Position numbers and translations under genes: made by a program. Shown piece by piece: positions 41,801-50,012 of a stretch of DNA of 64,000 nt. The notes under the pieces are model-generated. The model worked only from the letters and a program-made list of their open reading frames with translations, did not search any database and was not told the origin of the DNA. Within the stretch, counting starts at the first letter, position 1, and every line of letters begins with the position of its first letter. This stretch comes from CAYNSB01 sp964399625 (GTDB lineage Bacteria > Planctomycetota > Phycisphaerae > Phycisphaerales > UBA1924), in the NCBI GenBank assembly GCA_964399625.1, contig CAYNSB010000006.1, forward strand, positions 1 through 64,000. The letters are read 5' to 3'.

Positions 41801-43315
41801 ATGGATGCTCTGCACTGGGTGCTGGCCGTCGGGGTTGTGGGCGCGGGCGGGCTCGCCGCGTGGCTCATCGCCGCGCGCCAAAGGCTGATCGCGAGCGAGG
41901 CGGCGGCCCGGGCGATGCTGGCCCAGCTCCAGCAGGAGCTGGAGCGCGAGCGGGCGCACGGGACCCGCGCGCTGGCGGAGGAGCGGGCTCGCTATGACGA
42001 GCTGGGCTCGACGCTCCAAGGCGTGCGGGAGCAGGCGAGCAAGCTGCACGTGCAGATCGCGGAATTGGCGACCCAGCGCGATGCCGATGGCGAGCGCCTC
42101 CGCGACGAGCTGCGCCAGAAGGACGAGCTTCTTGAGGTCGAGCGTGCGGGGCTTCGCAAGCAGGAGCAGCAGCTCCGCGAGGAGGTGCAGAAGCGCCTGT
42201 CGGAGCTGAACCAGAAGTTCGCGTCGGAGTTCGACGCGCTCGCGGCGCGGGCGCTCAAGACGGCGAACGAGGAGTTCCTCAAGCGTGCCGAGGAACGCCT
42301 GGGCGCGCAGCAGAAGCAGGCGAGCGGGGAGATCGAGCTGAAGCGGAAGTCGATCGAGGACCTCGTCAGGCCGATCGCCGAAACGCTGACCAAGACGGAG
42401 ACGAAGCTCGCGGCGATCGACAAGGACCGGATCGACACGGCCGCGGCGATCCGCCAGCAGCTCGAGTCGATGTCGCTCTCGAGCGCGTCGCTGCGGGAGG
42501 AGACGGGCAGATTGGTCAAGGCGCTGCGCGAGCCGCAGGTGCGTGGTCGGTACGGCGAGATCCAGCTCCGGCGCGTCGCGGAGCTGGCGGGCATGCGCGC
42601 GTACTGCGACTTCGTCGAGCAGGACAGCACGCGCGACAGCGAGGGCAACCTGCTGCGCCCGGACATGATCGTGCGTCTGCCCAACGGGCGCGAGCTGGCG
42701 GTGGACGCGAAGGCGAACCTCAAGCCGTACCTCGACGCGATCGAGTCGAGCGACCCCGCGGACGCGGAGGAGCACCTGCGCGCGTTCGCCGACGGCGTCG
42801 CGGAGCAGGCCGGCAAGCTCTCGAAGAAGGGGTACTGGACGCAGTACGCGGGCTCGCCCGAGTTCGTGGTGATGTTCGTGCCGGGCGATCAGTTCGTGGA
42901 CGCGGCGCTCTCGCGCCGCGAGGATCTGCTGGAGCTTGCGGCCGATCGCGGCGTGCTGCTGGCGAGCCCGAGCACGCTGATCGGATTGCTGCGGGCCGTC
43001 GCGGTGGGCTATCGCGAGCAGCGCCTGGCGCGCAACGCCGAGGAGCTGCGGGCGCTGGGCGTGGAGTTCCACGAGCGTGCGGCGGTGGCGATGGCGCACG
43101 TGGGCCGCCTGGGCGCGGCGCTCAACAGCGCCGTCGAGCGGTACAACGACTTCGTGGGCAGCTACGAGAAGCGCCTTGAGCCGACGCTGCGGAAGTTCGC
43201 CGAGAGCGGCGCCGCCGGGAGCAAGCAGCTGCCCGAGGTGGAGGCGGTCGTGGTCCGGGCGCGTGTGACGGGCGATCCGCAGCGCCTGCTGAGCGAGGCG
43301 GGCGAGGGCGCGTAG
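41801..43315 (+). CDS. rmuC: DNA recombination protein RmuC
   Basis: RmuC is a membrane-tethered coiled-coil protein with a nuclease-like domain that limits inversions and recombination at repeats. The sequence has an N-terminal membrane segment (HWVLAVGVVGAGGLAAWLIA), a coiled coil (residues 25-200), then the RmuC domain: GRYGEIQLRRVAELAGMRAY, MIVRLPNGRELAVDAKAN, and EFVVMFVPGDQFVDAALSRR. Length 504 residues fits the family. It is divergent from a GbsR-type regulator. It is followed after a short gap by a DinB-family gene. Confidence 0.94.
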   Translation: MDALHWVLAVGVVGAGGLAAWLIAARQRLIASEAAARAMLAQLQQELERERAHGTRALAEERARYDELGSTLQGVREQASKLHVQIAELATQRDADGERLRDELRQKDELLEVERAGLRKQEQQLREEVQKRLSELNQKFASEFDALAARALKTANEEFLKRAEERLGAQQKQASGEIELKRKSIEDLVRPIAETLTKTETKLAAIDKDRIDTAAAIRQQLESMSLSSASLREETGRLVKALREPQVRGRYGEIQLRRVAELAGMRAYCDFVEQDSTRDSEGNLLRPDMIVRLPNGRELAVDAKANLKPYLDAIESSDPADAEEHLRAFADGVAEQAGKLSKKGYWTQYAGSPEFVVMFVPGDQFVDAALSRREDLLELAADRGVLLASPSTLIGLLRAVAVGYREQRLARNAEELRALGVEFHERAAVAMAHVGRLGAALNSAVERYNDFVGSYEKRLEPTLRKFAESGAAGSKQLPEVEAVVVRARVTGDPQRLLSEAGEGA

Positions 43316-43327
43316 GGAGGGCAAGGC

Positions 43328-43765
43328 ATGCAGCGCGAGGACATGGCGGAATGGTGGCGCGAGGCGTGGAACGCGGGGCTGTGGGCCGCGCCCTGGGGCA
43401 GGGCGCTCGAGGGCCTCACGCCCGAGCAGGCGGCGTGGCGGCCCGCACCGGGCCGGCACTCGATCTGGCAGCACGTCGCGCACATGTGCTTCTGGCGGGA
43501 GGACGCCCTGGCGCGATTGGACGGCAAGCCCAAGCCGACGACGGAAGAACTTGCCACGGGCAACTTCCCGCGGCAGGGGACGATCGACGCCGCGGCGTGG
43601 CAGGCGATGCGGGATCGCTTCCGCGCGTCGCAGGAGCGGATCGCGGCGGCCCTGGCGGACGGGCGCGACCACTCGCGCCTGCAATGGATGATCCCGCACG
43701 ACTGCTACCACATGGGGCAGATCTCGCTCCTGCGGGCGCTGCAAGGGTTGGCGCCGATCGAGTAG
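43328..43765 (+). CDS. DinB-family protein (145 aa)
   Basis: It is a four-helix DinB protein with the three expected His ligands visible in HSIWQHVAHMCFWRE (residues about 44-58) and HDCYHMGQISLLR near the end. Family members are often metal-dependent and stress-linked. GGGAGG lies 7 bases before the ATG and the gene begins only 13 bases after rmuC, so they may form one unit. It is distinct from the other DinB gene at 16295. Confidence 0.9.
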   Translation: MQREDMAEWWREAWNAGLWAAPWGRALEGLTPEQAAWRPAPGRHSIWQHVAHMCFWREDALARLDGKPKPTTEELATGNFPRQGTIDAAAWQAMRDRFRASQERIAAALADGRDHSRLQWMIPHDCYHMGQISLLRALQGLAPIE

Positions 43766-43771
43766 CGACGC

Positions 43772-44929
43772 TCAGAGGTGGCCGCGCGCGATGGCACGCC
43801 GGCGGGCGCGAACGGCGATCGCTCCGATCACTCCCAGCAACAGGATCCACGGCAGGCCCGCGATGGCGATGCCCAGCAGACCCGCGAGCGTGTCGGCAAG
43901 CGTCTGCACGCCCCACAGGAGGCTCCGCTCGAACCCGTGACCGAGCCGCGCGAGGAACGACTCGGAATGCACGACGATCGGCGCGTCGGGCGAGCGGATG
44001 ACCACGAGCACCGTCGCCAGGTCCACGAGGCGGGATAGACGCTCGCGCTGCGCGGCGAACTGCTCGATGCGCAGGCGAACATCGCCCAGGGCCTGACGGA
44101 CCTCAAAGATCTCCTTGAGCGGCGCGTCGTGGCGCTTCTCGAGGAGCTGGAGGAGTTCGCTCTCGACGCGCTGCTCGTTGCGAAGGCGCGCCTCGACATC
44201 GACCATCTGCGTCGTGACATCCTCGCCCGAGCACTGCTCGGCGCTCACGCGTCCGAGCTCGCGCAGCCGGTTAAGCACCGCGCTCAGGCGTGACGAGGCG
44301 ACGCGGAGCGTCAGCTGGGCCCGTGACGCGGGCCCGGACGACCCGGCATTGATCGAAGAATCCTGCACGTACTCGCCCTGGGCTTCGGAGAGGAGGAGCG
44401 AGGCCTTGGCAAAGGTCGTCGTGACATCCTCGGCGACGAGTTCGAGCGTGGCCTTGCGAATGACAGCGCGAGCAGCAGCGACGGTCGCAACCTTACTCGC
44501 CTCAGTGACAGGGGCTGAGGAATCGTCGATCAGCGTGCCACGGAAGTTGGGGTCCCACTGGGCTTGAGAAGGTGCGGACTCCCTTCCAACTCGTGCACTT
44601 CCTTCCATATCGGAGACCTTCATCGCGGCCGCGGAAGACTCAGGCGCTGAGACCGCCATCCCTCTCGCGCTCGCACGGGCCTTGCCCAGGGAGGGGATCA
44701 TGACACCGACGATCGCGATGAGGGCGGCGATCGCGCCGAGAATCGTCAAAAGCTTCGGACCGCCCACACGCGCGCGCACCAGTCGCTTCAACGGATATCG
44801 AGCAGCAATCGCGGCACTTTCGCCCGGCTGCTCGGCCTCCAGCGCCCGCTCCCACAGGCGCGCCGGCTCGCGAGCCTCGGTCAGGGCACTCAGTGCACGC
44901 TCGATCGGATCATTCAAGGCCTCGGTCAT
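43772..44929 (-). CDS. DUF4349 membrane protein, likely anti-sigma factor
   Basis: A 385-residue protein. The N-terminal ~55 residues face the cytoplasm (MTEALNDPIERALSALTEAREP). One membrane segment follows (ILGAIAALIAIVGVMIP). The exported part carries DUF4349: RKATLELVAEDVTTTFAKAS, AQLTLRVASSRLSAVLNRLR, and VDVEARLRNEQRVESELLQL with its coiled coil. A second membrane segment lies at the end (GLPWILLLGVIGAIAV). It overlaps the upstream ECF sigma gene (ATGA), the usual layout of a sigma/anti-sigma pair, so an anti-sigma role is likely but not shown. Confidence 0.88.
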   Translation of the reverse strand: MTEALNDPIERALSALTEAREPARLWERALEAEQPGESAAIAARYPLKRLVRARVGGPKLLTILGAIAALIAIVGVMIPSLGKARASARGMAVSAPESSAAAMKVSDMEGSARVGRESAPSQAQWDPNFRGTLIDDSSAPVTEASKVATVAAARAVIRKATLELVAEDVTTTFAKASLLLSEAQGEYVQDSSINAGSSGPASRAQLTLRVASSRLSAVLNRLRELGRVSAEQCSGEDVTTQMVDVEARLRNEQRVESELLQLLEKRHDAPLKEIFEVRQALGDVRLRIEQFAAQRERLSRLVDLATVLVVIRSPDAPIVVHSESFLARLGHGFERSLLWGVQTLADTLAGLLGIAIAGLPWILLLGVIGAIAVRARRRAIARGHL

Positions 44930-45570
44930 GGCGTGCTCTCCCGAGATCGGGCGCGCGACACGCTCGCACGCTCTTGCTCGCTCACACGGGAACGAAGCTC
45001 GCGCAGGGCCGTGTTCAATCGCGACTTGAGCGTGCCCACGGGGATGTCCAGAACGTCCGCAGCCTGCTCGTGCGTGAGCCCGGAGTGGTAACTCAGGAGC
45101 AGGATCATGCGTCGCTCCACGGGCAGGTGGGCGAGGGCCGCACGCACACGTTCGAGCGTCTCGGCGTCGCTTGCCGGCGAAGGAGGCGAGGCGCCCGCGT
45201 GCCCGTTGGAAGTCCCCGCGCCCTCCAACGCATCGAGCGGGCCGGCGTGACTGCGGACGCGCCGATCGTTCGCGAGCGCGTCGCGGCAGCGATTGATCGC
45301 GATGCGGTAGAGCCATGTCTTGACGGAACTCGTTCCACGGAAGGACCTCGCGTGCCGGATCACTCGCACCCAGACCTCCTGGATCGCGTCGCGAGCGCGA
45401 TCGCCACCGCCAGGGCCGGCGAGCAGGGCGCTCGCAAGCCCCAGCAGCGCCGCCTCGTGCCGCTCGGCGAGACGGCCGAGGGCCCCGCGATCCCCGCGCG
45501 CAAAGGCGGCCAAGAGCGATTCGTCGCTCTCCGGGGAAGACGCTCCGGCGATGGTCGGGTCGGCGGTCAT
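44926..45570 (-). CDS. ECF-type RNA polymerase sigma factor
   Basis: This 214-residue sigma has region 2 (LLAAFARGDRGALGRLAERH … DAIQEVWVRVIRHARSF … TWLYRIAINRCRDAL) and region 4 (ALAHLPVERRMILLLSYHSG, LTHEQAADVLDIPVGTLKSR). A Gly/Ala/Ser/Pro linker between them is typical. The ATG 45570 (MTADPTIAG) is preferred over earlier in-frame starts. It overlaps the DUF4349 gene and probably directs expression of that pair in response to an envelope signal. Confidence 0.92.
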   Translation of the reverse strand: MTADPTIAGASSPESDESLLAAFARGDRGALGRLAERHEAALLGLASALLAGPGGGDRARDAIQEVWVRVIRHARSFRGTSSVKTWLYRIAINRCRDALANDRRVRSHAGPLDALEGAGTSNGHAGASPPSPASDAETLERVRAALAHLPVERRMILLLSYHSGLTHEQAADVLDIPVGTLKSRLNTALRELRSRVSEQERASVSRARSRESTP

Positions 45571-45696
45571 GTCGGCACGGATTGGACCGGCCTGGAGGCG
45601 GAGCGGTTCGAGATTCGAGCGAAGAAATCTTGATTCCCGCTCGTTGATTCGCACCGCGTCTGAGCCCGGTGCCGCGAATCACTTGAATGGCCGAAT

Positions 45697-46053
45697 CTAG
45701 TGCCGATCCACGCCCGTTTTCTCGCTGGGGGGGCTGAAGAGATCGAGGATGAGCGTGTCCTCCAGGGCGTGGGCCGAGTGGGGCACGTTGGGCGGGATCT
45801 CCAGCACCTCGCCCGCGCCCAGCGTGAGCTCACGCCGGTCCTTGGAACCCTCGGCGCCGATGCCAAAGCGTGCCCGCCCCGCGAGCACGACGACGAACTG
45901 CTCGTTCTCGTGCTGGTGCGCGGGCACGACGAAGCCCTTGGTGAGCGCGACGCGCGAGATCATCATGTTCCGCCCGATGATCCGGCGGCGCTCGATGAGC
46001 GGCATGGGGTGGTCGGCGGGCAGGTCGTCCCAGCGGTGCGCGCGAGCGGTCAT
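45697..46053 (-). CDS. Cupin-domain protein (118 aa)
   Basis: A single cupin barrel: HQHENEQFVVVLAGRARFGI supplies the first HxH/E metal motif, and PPNVPHSAHALED supplies the second H. Cupins of this size are enzymes, storage proteins or regulators and cannot be assigned further. GAGGAG lies before the ATG. It is divergent in spacing from the sigma gene and convergent with none; its own promoter is not obvious. Confidence 0.92.
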   Translation of the reverse strand: MTARAHRWDDLPADHPMPLIERRRIIGRNMMISRVALTKGFVVPAHQHENEQFVVVLAGRARFGIGAEGSKDRRELTLGAGEVLEIPPNVPHSAHALEDTLILDLFSPPSEKTGVDRH

Positions 46054-46115
46054 GGCGTGCTCCTCATGGTCGCAGGGAGCAGTGTACCACGATCCGGCCG
46101 ATACTACGAATCGGT

Positions 46116-48179
46116 CTACGCGGGCGTGGGCATCGCGCCCGGGGGCAGCTCCGGCGAGGGCGCCGGGGCCGCGGGCGGGGCCTCGGGCTTCTTCTTTGCC
46201 TCGGCGCTGAGCAGCTCCGAGAGCGTGGGCTTGTCCAGCATCTCGCCCCGCATGAGGCGATGGACCTCGTCGGCGCTGAGCGTCTCGTAGCGCAGCAGGG
46301 CCTGCGCGACGCGCTCGACCTTGTCCCAGTTCTCGAAGAGCAGGCGCTCGGCGTCGCGGTACGCCTCGTCCACGATGCGGCGCGTCTCCTGATCGATCAG
46401 CGTCGCGGTGTCATCCGAGAACTCCTTCTCGGACATGAAGAACTCGCGCGTGTCGCTGCCCGCGTAGCGGACGAACCCGAGCTTCGCGGACATCCCCCAC
46501 TCCTCGATCATGGTGCGCGCGATGCGCGTGACCTGGGCGATGTCGCCCGAGGCGCCCGAGGAGACATCGTTCATGGCGCGCTGCTCGGCGATGCGCCCGC
46601 CGCACGCGACTCGCAGGCTCGCGTTGAGCCACTTGAGCCCGTAGCCCATGCGGTCCTTCTCCGGTAGGGAGAACGTCGCGCCGCCGGTCGCGCCGCGCGG
46701 GATGATGGTGACCTTGTGCAGCGGGTCGGCGTCGGGCAGGAGGGCCTGGAGCACCGCGTGCCCCGCCTCGTGGTACGCGACGAGCTTGTTCTCGTCCTTC
46801 TCGCGGACGCGGCTCTTCTTGGCCCGCCCGAACTTGATCTTGTCCCGCGCTTCCTCGAGGTCGTCCTGCTCGACGAAGTCCTTGTTCTGCATCGTCGCGG
46901 CGATCGCCGCCTCGTTGATGATCGCGGCCAGGTCCGCGCCGCTGAACATGGGCGTGCCCCGCGCGATCCGCTCCAGGTCCACCTTGGGCCCGAGCTTCAC
47001 CTTCTTGGCGTGCACGCGCAGGATCTCCAGGCGGCCCTTGAGGTCCGGGAGCGGCACGGTGATCTGGCGGTCGAAGCGGCCCGGACGGATGAGCGCGGGA
47101 TCGAGCACGTCGTTGCGGTTGGTCGCGGCGATGACGATCACGCCGTCGCCCGTGGCGAACCCGTCCATCTCCACGAGGATCGCGTTGAGCGTCTGCTCGC
47201 GTTCGTCGTGCCCGCCGGTGGTGAAGCCCCCGCCGCGGCGACGCCCGACGGCGTCGATCTCATCGAGGAAGATGATGCACGGCGCGGACTCCTTGGCCTG
47301 CTTGAAGAGGTCGCGCACGCGCGAGGCGCCCACGCCCACGAACATCTCGACGAAGTCCGAGCCGGAGATGGAGAAGAAGGGGACGTCGGCCTCGCCCGCG
47401 ATCGCCTTGGCGAGCAGCGTCTTGCCGCACCCGGGCTCGCCGATGAGCAGCACGCCGCGGGGGATGCGTCCGCCGAGCTTGGTGAACTTCTTGGGGTTCT
47501 TGAGGAACTCGATGATCTCGGTGACTTCCTCCTTCGCCTCGTCGATGCCCGCGACATCGGCGAAGGTGACGCCGGTCATCTCCTTGTTCATCATGCGGTG
47601 CTTGGACTTGCCGAAGTTGCCCAGCATGCCCCCGCCCATGCCCGCGCTGCGCAGCCCGCGCGAGAGGAACCAGAACACGGCGAGCAGCAGCAGCGCCGGC
47701 GCGACGACGTAGTAGAAGAACGGGATCCAGGTGGGCTGGGCCTCGGAGCGGTAGTTGCCGTTGGTGATCTTCTGCACCTCCTCGATGATCGTCTTGCTCG
47801 TGGAGGGATTGAGCTCGAGGACGACGGGCGTCTCGGTCTTGGAGTCCGGGCCCTTCCGACGGACGGCGATGACCGCGTTGTCGCGGATGCGCACCGAGTC
47901 GGGGGCGATGTCGCCGTTGAGGTACAGCGTCTTGAAGTCCTGGAGCGAGACGGTGTCGGACTTGGTGATCGTGCTGAAGAGCATGAAGAGCAGCACGCCC
48001 ATCAGCGCCAGCGACGCGAGGGTCATCATCGCACGCCCGCCGCCAGGGCCGGCGCCGCCCGGCTTCTTGTCGGGGTCGCCGCCGCCGGAGGAGCCCGAGT
48101 CGCGCTCGCCGCGCGACGAGGCGCCCCAGCGTGTGGGGATGATCCGGCGACGCTCGTTGTTCTCAGGCCCCTTGGGCAT
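46116..48179 (-). CDS. ftsH: ATP-dependent zinc metalloprotease FtsH
   Basis: FtsH degrades misfolded and regulatory membrane proteins. The 687-residue protein has membrane segments at about 50-70 and 150-170, an AAA domain with Walker A GEPGCGKT (247-254), FLDEID and RPGRFDRQI, and the zinc site HEAGH (470-474) plus the later GDIAQVT Asp. About 48 cytoplasmic residues precede the first membrane segment (RRRIIPTRWG … DKKPGGAGPGGG), longer than in E. coli. AAGGAAGAG lies before the ATG at 48179. Confidence 0.98.
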   Translation of the reverse strand: MPKGPENNERRRIIPTRWGASSRGERDSGSSGGGDPDKKPGGAGPGGGRAMMTLASLALMGVLLFMLFSTITKSDTVSLQDFKTLYLNGDIAPDSVRIRDNAVIAVRRKGPDSKTETPVVLELNPSTSKTIIEEVQKITNGNYRSEAQPTWIPFFYYVVAPALLLLAVFWFLSRGLRSAGMGGGMLGNFGKSKHRMMNKEMTGVTFADVAGIDEAKEEVTEIIEFLKNPKKFTKLGGRIPRGVLLIGEPGCGKTLLAKAIAGEADVPFFSISGSDFVEMFVGVGASRVRDLFKQAKESAPCIIFLDEIDAVGRRRGGGFTTGGHDEREQTLNAILVEMDGFATGDGVIVIAATNRNDVLDPALIRPGRFDRQITVPLPDLKGRLEILRVHAKKVKLGPKVDLERIARGTPMFSGADLAAIINEAAIAATMQNKDFVEQDDLEEARDKIKFGRAKKSRVREKDENKLVAYHEAGHAVLQALLPDADPLHKVTIIPRGATGGATFSLPEKDRMGYGLKWLNASLRVACGGRIAEQRAMNDVSSGASGDIAQVTRIARTMIEEWGMSAKLGFVRYAGSDTREFFMSEKEFSDDTATLIDQETRRIVDEAYRDAERLLFENWDKVERVAQALLRYETLSADEVHRLMRGEMLDKPTLSELLSAEAKKKPEAPPAAPAPSPELPPGAMPTPA

Positions 48180-48303
48180 CGGCTCTTCCTTCGCGTGTGC
48201 GGGCACCGTCGGTTCTTCGGCCCAGCGGGCGTGAGGATTCAGGGCACGCCGCCGCTTGATTCATCGAAGCAACACGCGTGCCGCTCACACCAATACGGAG
48301 GCT

Positions 48304-48340
48304 AGGCCCCTCGCGTTCCCGATGGGGGTCTTTCAGGGGT
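48304..48340 (-). terminator. Weak hairpin in the LptE/ftsH gap
   Basis: On the minus strand GGGTGTCT and AGACCCCC can pair with one mismatch around CCCCTGAA, roughly 60 bases after the LptE-like stop. No T tract follows, so termination is uncertain. Confidence 0.25.
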
Positions 48341-48398
48341 AGACACCCGATCGGGGCCCGACCCGCGCCCCGTCTGCCAGGTCGGCAGCGGGATCGCA

Positions 48399-48923
48399 CT
48401 ACCACTCGCTGCGCATCTGATGGACGATCTTGCGCGCGAGTTCCTGGGCCACCTGCTGCTGGGCGGTCTCGAGTCGCTCACCCACGCCGCGCTGCACGAC
48501 AAAGGACTCGATCGCGCGCAGATCCTTGATCGAGGCGAGGCTCTGACCGGTGCGGGCGTCGCGCCACTCGAAGTCGAGGACGACCTCCTGGGCCATCTCC
48601 TGCGTGAGCGCGGTGCGTGAGGAGGTCGTGAGCGCGCGGAGGTCGGCCGAGCGGATCACGCCCGTGAGCGTCGTTTGCGCCGCCGAAGCGTCCTGCACCA
48701 CGACCATGGGCGTGGTGCGCTGGACCTCCTTGATCAGGGCGTCGGTCAGATCGAACTCGATGCCCTTGAAGAAGGTCTGGTTGTCAAAGACAGGCACGCT
48801 CACGGTGCGCACCTGACGCGGGAACGTGGACCGGAACGAGTACCCGCGCGCCGGGTCCGACGAGCACGCGCCGATCGCACCGGCGAGCACGACGAACGCG
48901 AGCGAGATCGCGCGGCGCGTCAC
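48399..48923 (-). CDS. LptE-like outer-membrane LPS-assembly lipoprotein
   Basis: The signal ends VLAGAIGAC with a lipobox Cys near 20. The mature region opens YSFRSTFPRQVRTVSVPVFD, then FFKGIEFDLTDALIKEVQR, and VVLDFEWRDARTGQSLASI, matching the LptE fold (PF04390). LptE helps LptD insert LPS in the outer membrane. In a planctomycete its cargo may be a different glycolipid. The ATG overlaps the stop of the BamD-like gene (ATGA 48920-48923). Confidence 0.85.
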   Translation of the reverse strand: MTRRAISLAFVVLAGAIGACSSDPARGYSFRSTFPRQVRTVSVPVFDNQTFFKGIEFDLTDALIKEVQRTTPMVVVQDASAAQTTLTGVIRSADLRALTTSSRTALTQEMAQEVVLDFEWRDARTGQSLASIKDLRAIESFVVQRGVGERLETAQQQVAQELARKIVHQMRSEW

Positions 48924-49972
48924 GGCTTGCGCTCCACGGGGGTCCGCTCATTCGTGGGGCGGTCCGTTGTCGGGTGCTCCGTGGAACTCGGTGCATCCGG
49001 CGGGGCCCCGCCGGCGCCGTCCGACGTGGACCAGCCGCGCTCCTTCATGAGCCGCAACGCGTCGCGGGCGCTGAGCGTCGTGGGAAACCGCTCGACCACC
49101 CGGCGCAGGCACGCGCGGGCCGAGACCGGGTCGGAACGCTTGAGGTACCACGCCGAGCGCTCCATGAGCTGCGCGGCCTGGGACTCGTCGATCTTGGCGA
49201 GCAGCGCGTCGGTGAGCCCCGCGGAGCGCGCGCCCTCGGGGTCCCGGTTGGCGTAGTCCTCGATGAGCACGCGCGCGTCCACCAGCCCCGCGGTGTCGTA
49301 GTTGGGGCCCTTGTAGCGCCCGATGCTGGCGTAGATCCGGCGCAGACGGGCGTTGTCGATGTGCGGGCCCTTGGGGAAGTTCGTCGTGTAGATCTCGTAG
49401 GCGTCCGAGGCGGCCATCAGGTCGCGCTGGCGGTAGTAGTAGTCCGCGAGCTCGATGCAGGCGCGCTCGGCGAGCGCGGTGCCGGGCATTCGCTCCTGGA
49501 CGCGCACGAGCAGCTCCTCGCCGATGTCGTACGCGGGCACAATGCGGAGCCCGAGCCAGCGCTTGTGGAGCCCGTTGAGGTAGCGGAGGGCGATGTCGAG
49601 CTCGCGGGCGATGGCCCGCGAGAACTCCTCGGTGCCCGCGTAGTTGAGCGCGAGCTCCTCGTAGTCGTACAGGGCGTTGTACTCGTCGCCCCGCGCGGTG
49701 CGCGCGTCGCCCCGGATCAGGTACGCCTGGGGCAGGAGCGGGCTCTGGGTCGATTGGTTCTTCTCGATCCAGTCGTCGAGGATCGAGGCGGCGAGCGAGG
49801 GCTTGTCGTCGGCGAGCGCCTGGCGCGCCCGGGCGATCGTCTCCTCGTCGGGCGAGCGGGGCGCGGCAGCGGCCGCGGGCTGCCACTGCCCCTTGTCGTC
49901 CAGTCGGTACTCCTGTTGGGCGAGCGCCGCGCTGGACAGCGCAATCGCCACGATGGGAACGAGCCGCTTCAT
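48920..49972 (-). CDS. BamD-like TPR protein for outer-membrane assembly
   Basis: This 350-residue protein has a signal peptide (MKRLVPIVAIALSSAALAQ) and TPR-type repeats (ARQALADDKPSLAASILDDW, FSRAIARELDIALRYLN, ACIELADYYYRQRDLMAASD, ARACLRRVVERFPTT). Pairs of such helices match BamD/YfiO or YbgF-like proteins. The last 40 residues are Pro/Thr-rich. It lacks a clear lipobox, so it may be periplasmic. It overlaps the LptE-like gene and probably shares its mRNA. TATCCT lies 8 bases before the ATG. Confidence 0.8.
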   Translation of the reverse strand: MKRLVPIVAIALSSAALAQQEYRLDDKGQWQPAAAAAPRSPDEETIARARQALADDKPSLAASILDDWIEKNQSTQSPLLPQAYLIRGDARTARGDEYNALYDYEELALNYAGTEEFSRAIARELDIALRYLNGLHKRWLGLRIVPAYDIGEELLVRVQERMPGTALAERACIELADYYYRQRDLMAASDAYEIYTTNFPKGPHIDNARLRRIYASIGRYKGPNYDTAGLVDARVLIEDYANRDPEGARSAGLTDALLAKIDESQAAQLMERSAWYLKRSDPVSARACLRRVVERFPTTLSARDALRLMKERGWSTSDGAGGAPPDAPSSTEHPTTDRPTNERTPVERKP

Positions 49973-49980
49973 CAGCGCAC

Positions 49981-49986
49981 AGGATA
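49981..49986 (-). promoter_or_regulatory. Candidate -10 box (TATCCT) for the BamD/LptE-like pair
   Basis: TATCCT is 8 bases before the ATG at 49972, with no ribosome site. It fits the leaderless pattern seen before nuoE and the CCA-type gene. Confidence 0.4.
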
Positions 49987-50012
49987 CCGCTCTGGCCCCA
50001 CGCTCGCCCGCG

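Noticed and set aside
41789..43744. A long minus-strand frame opposite rmuC.
   Set aside because: It is an antisense shadow; the plus frame holds full RmuC motifs.
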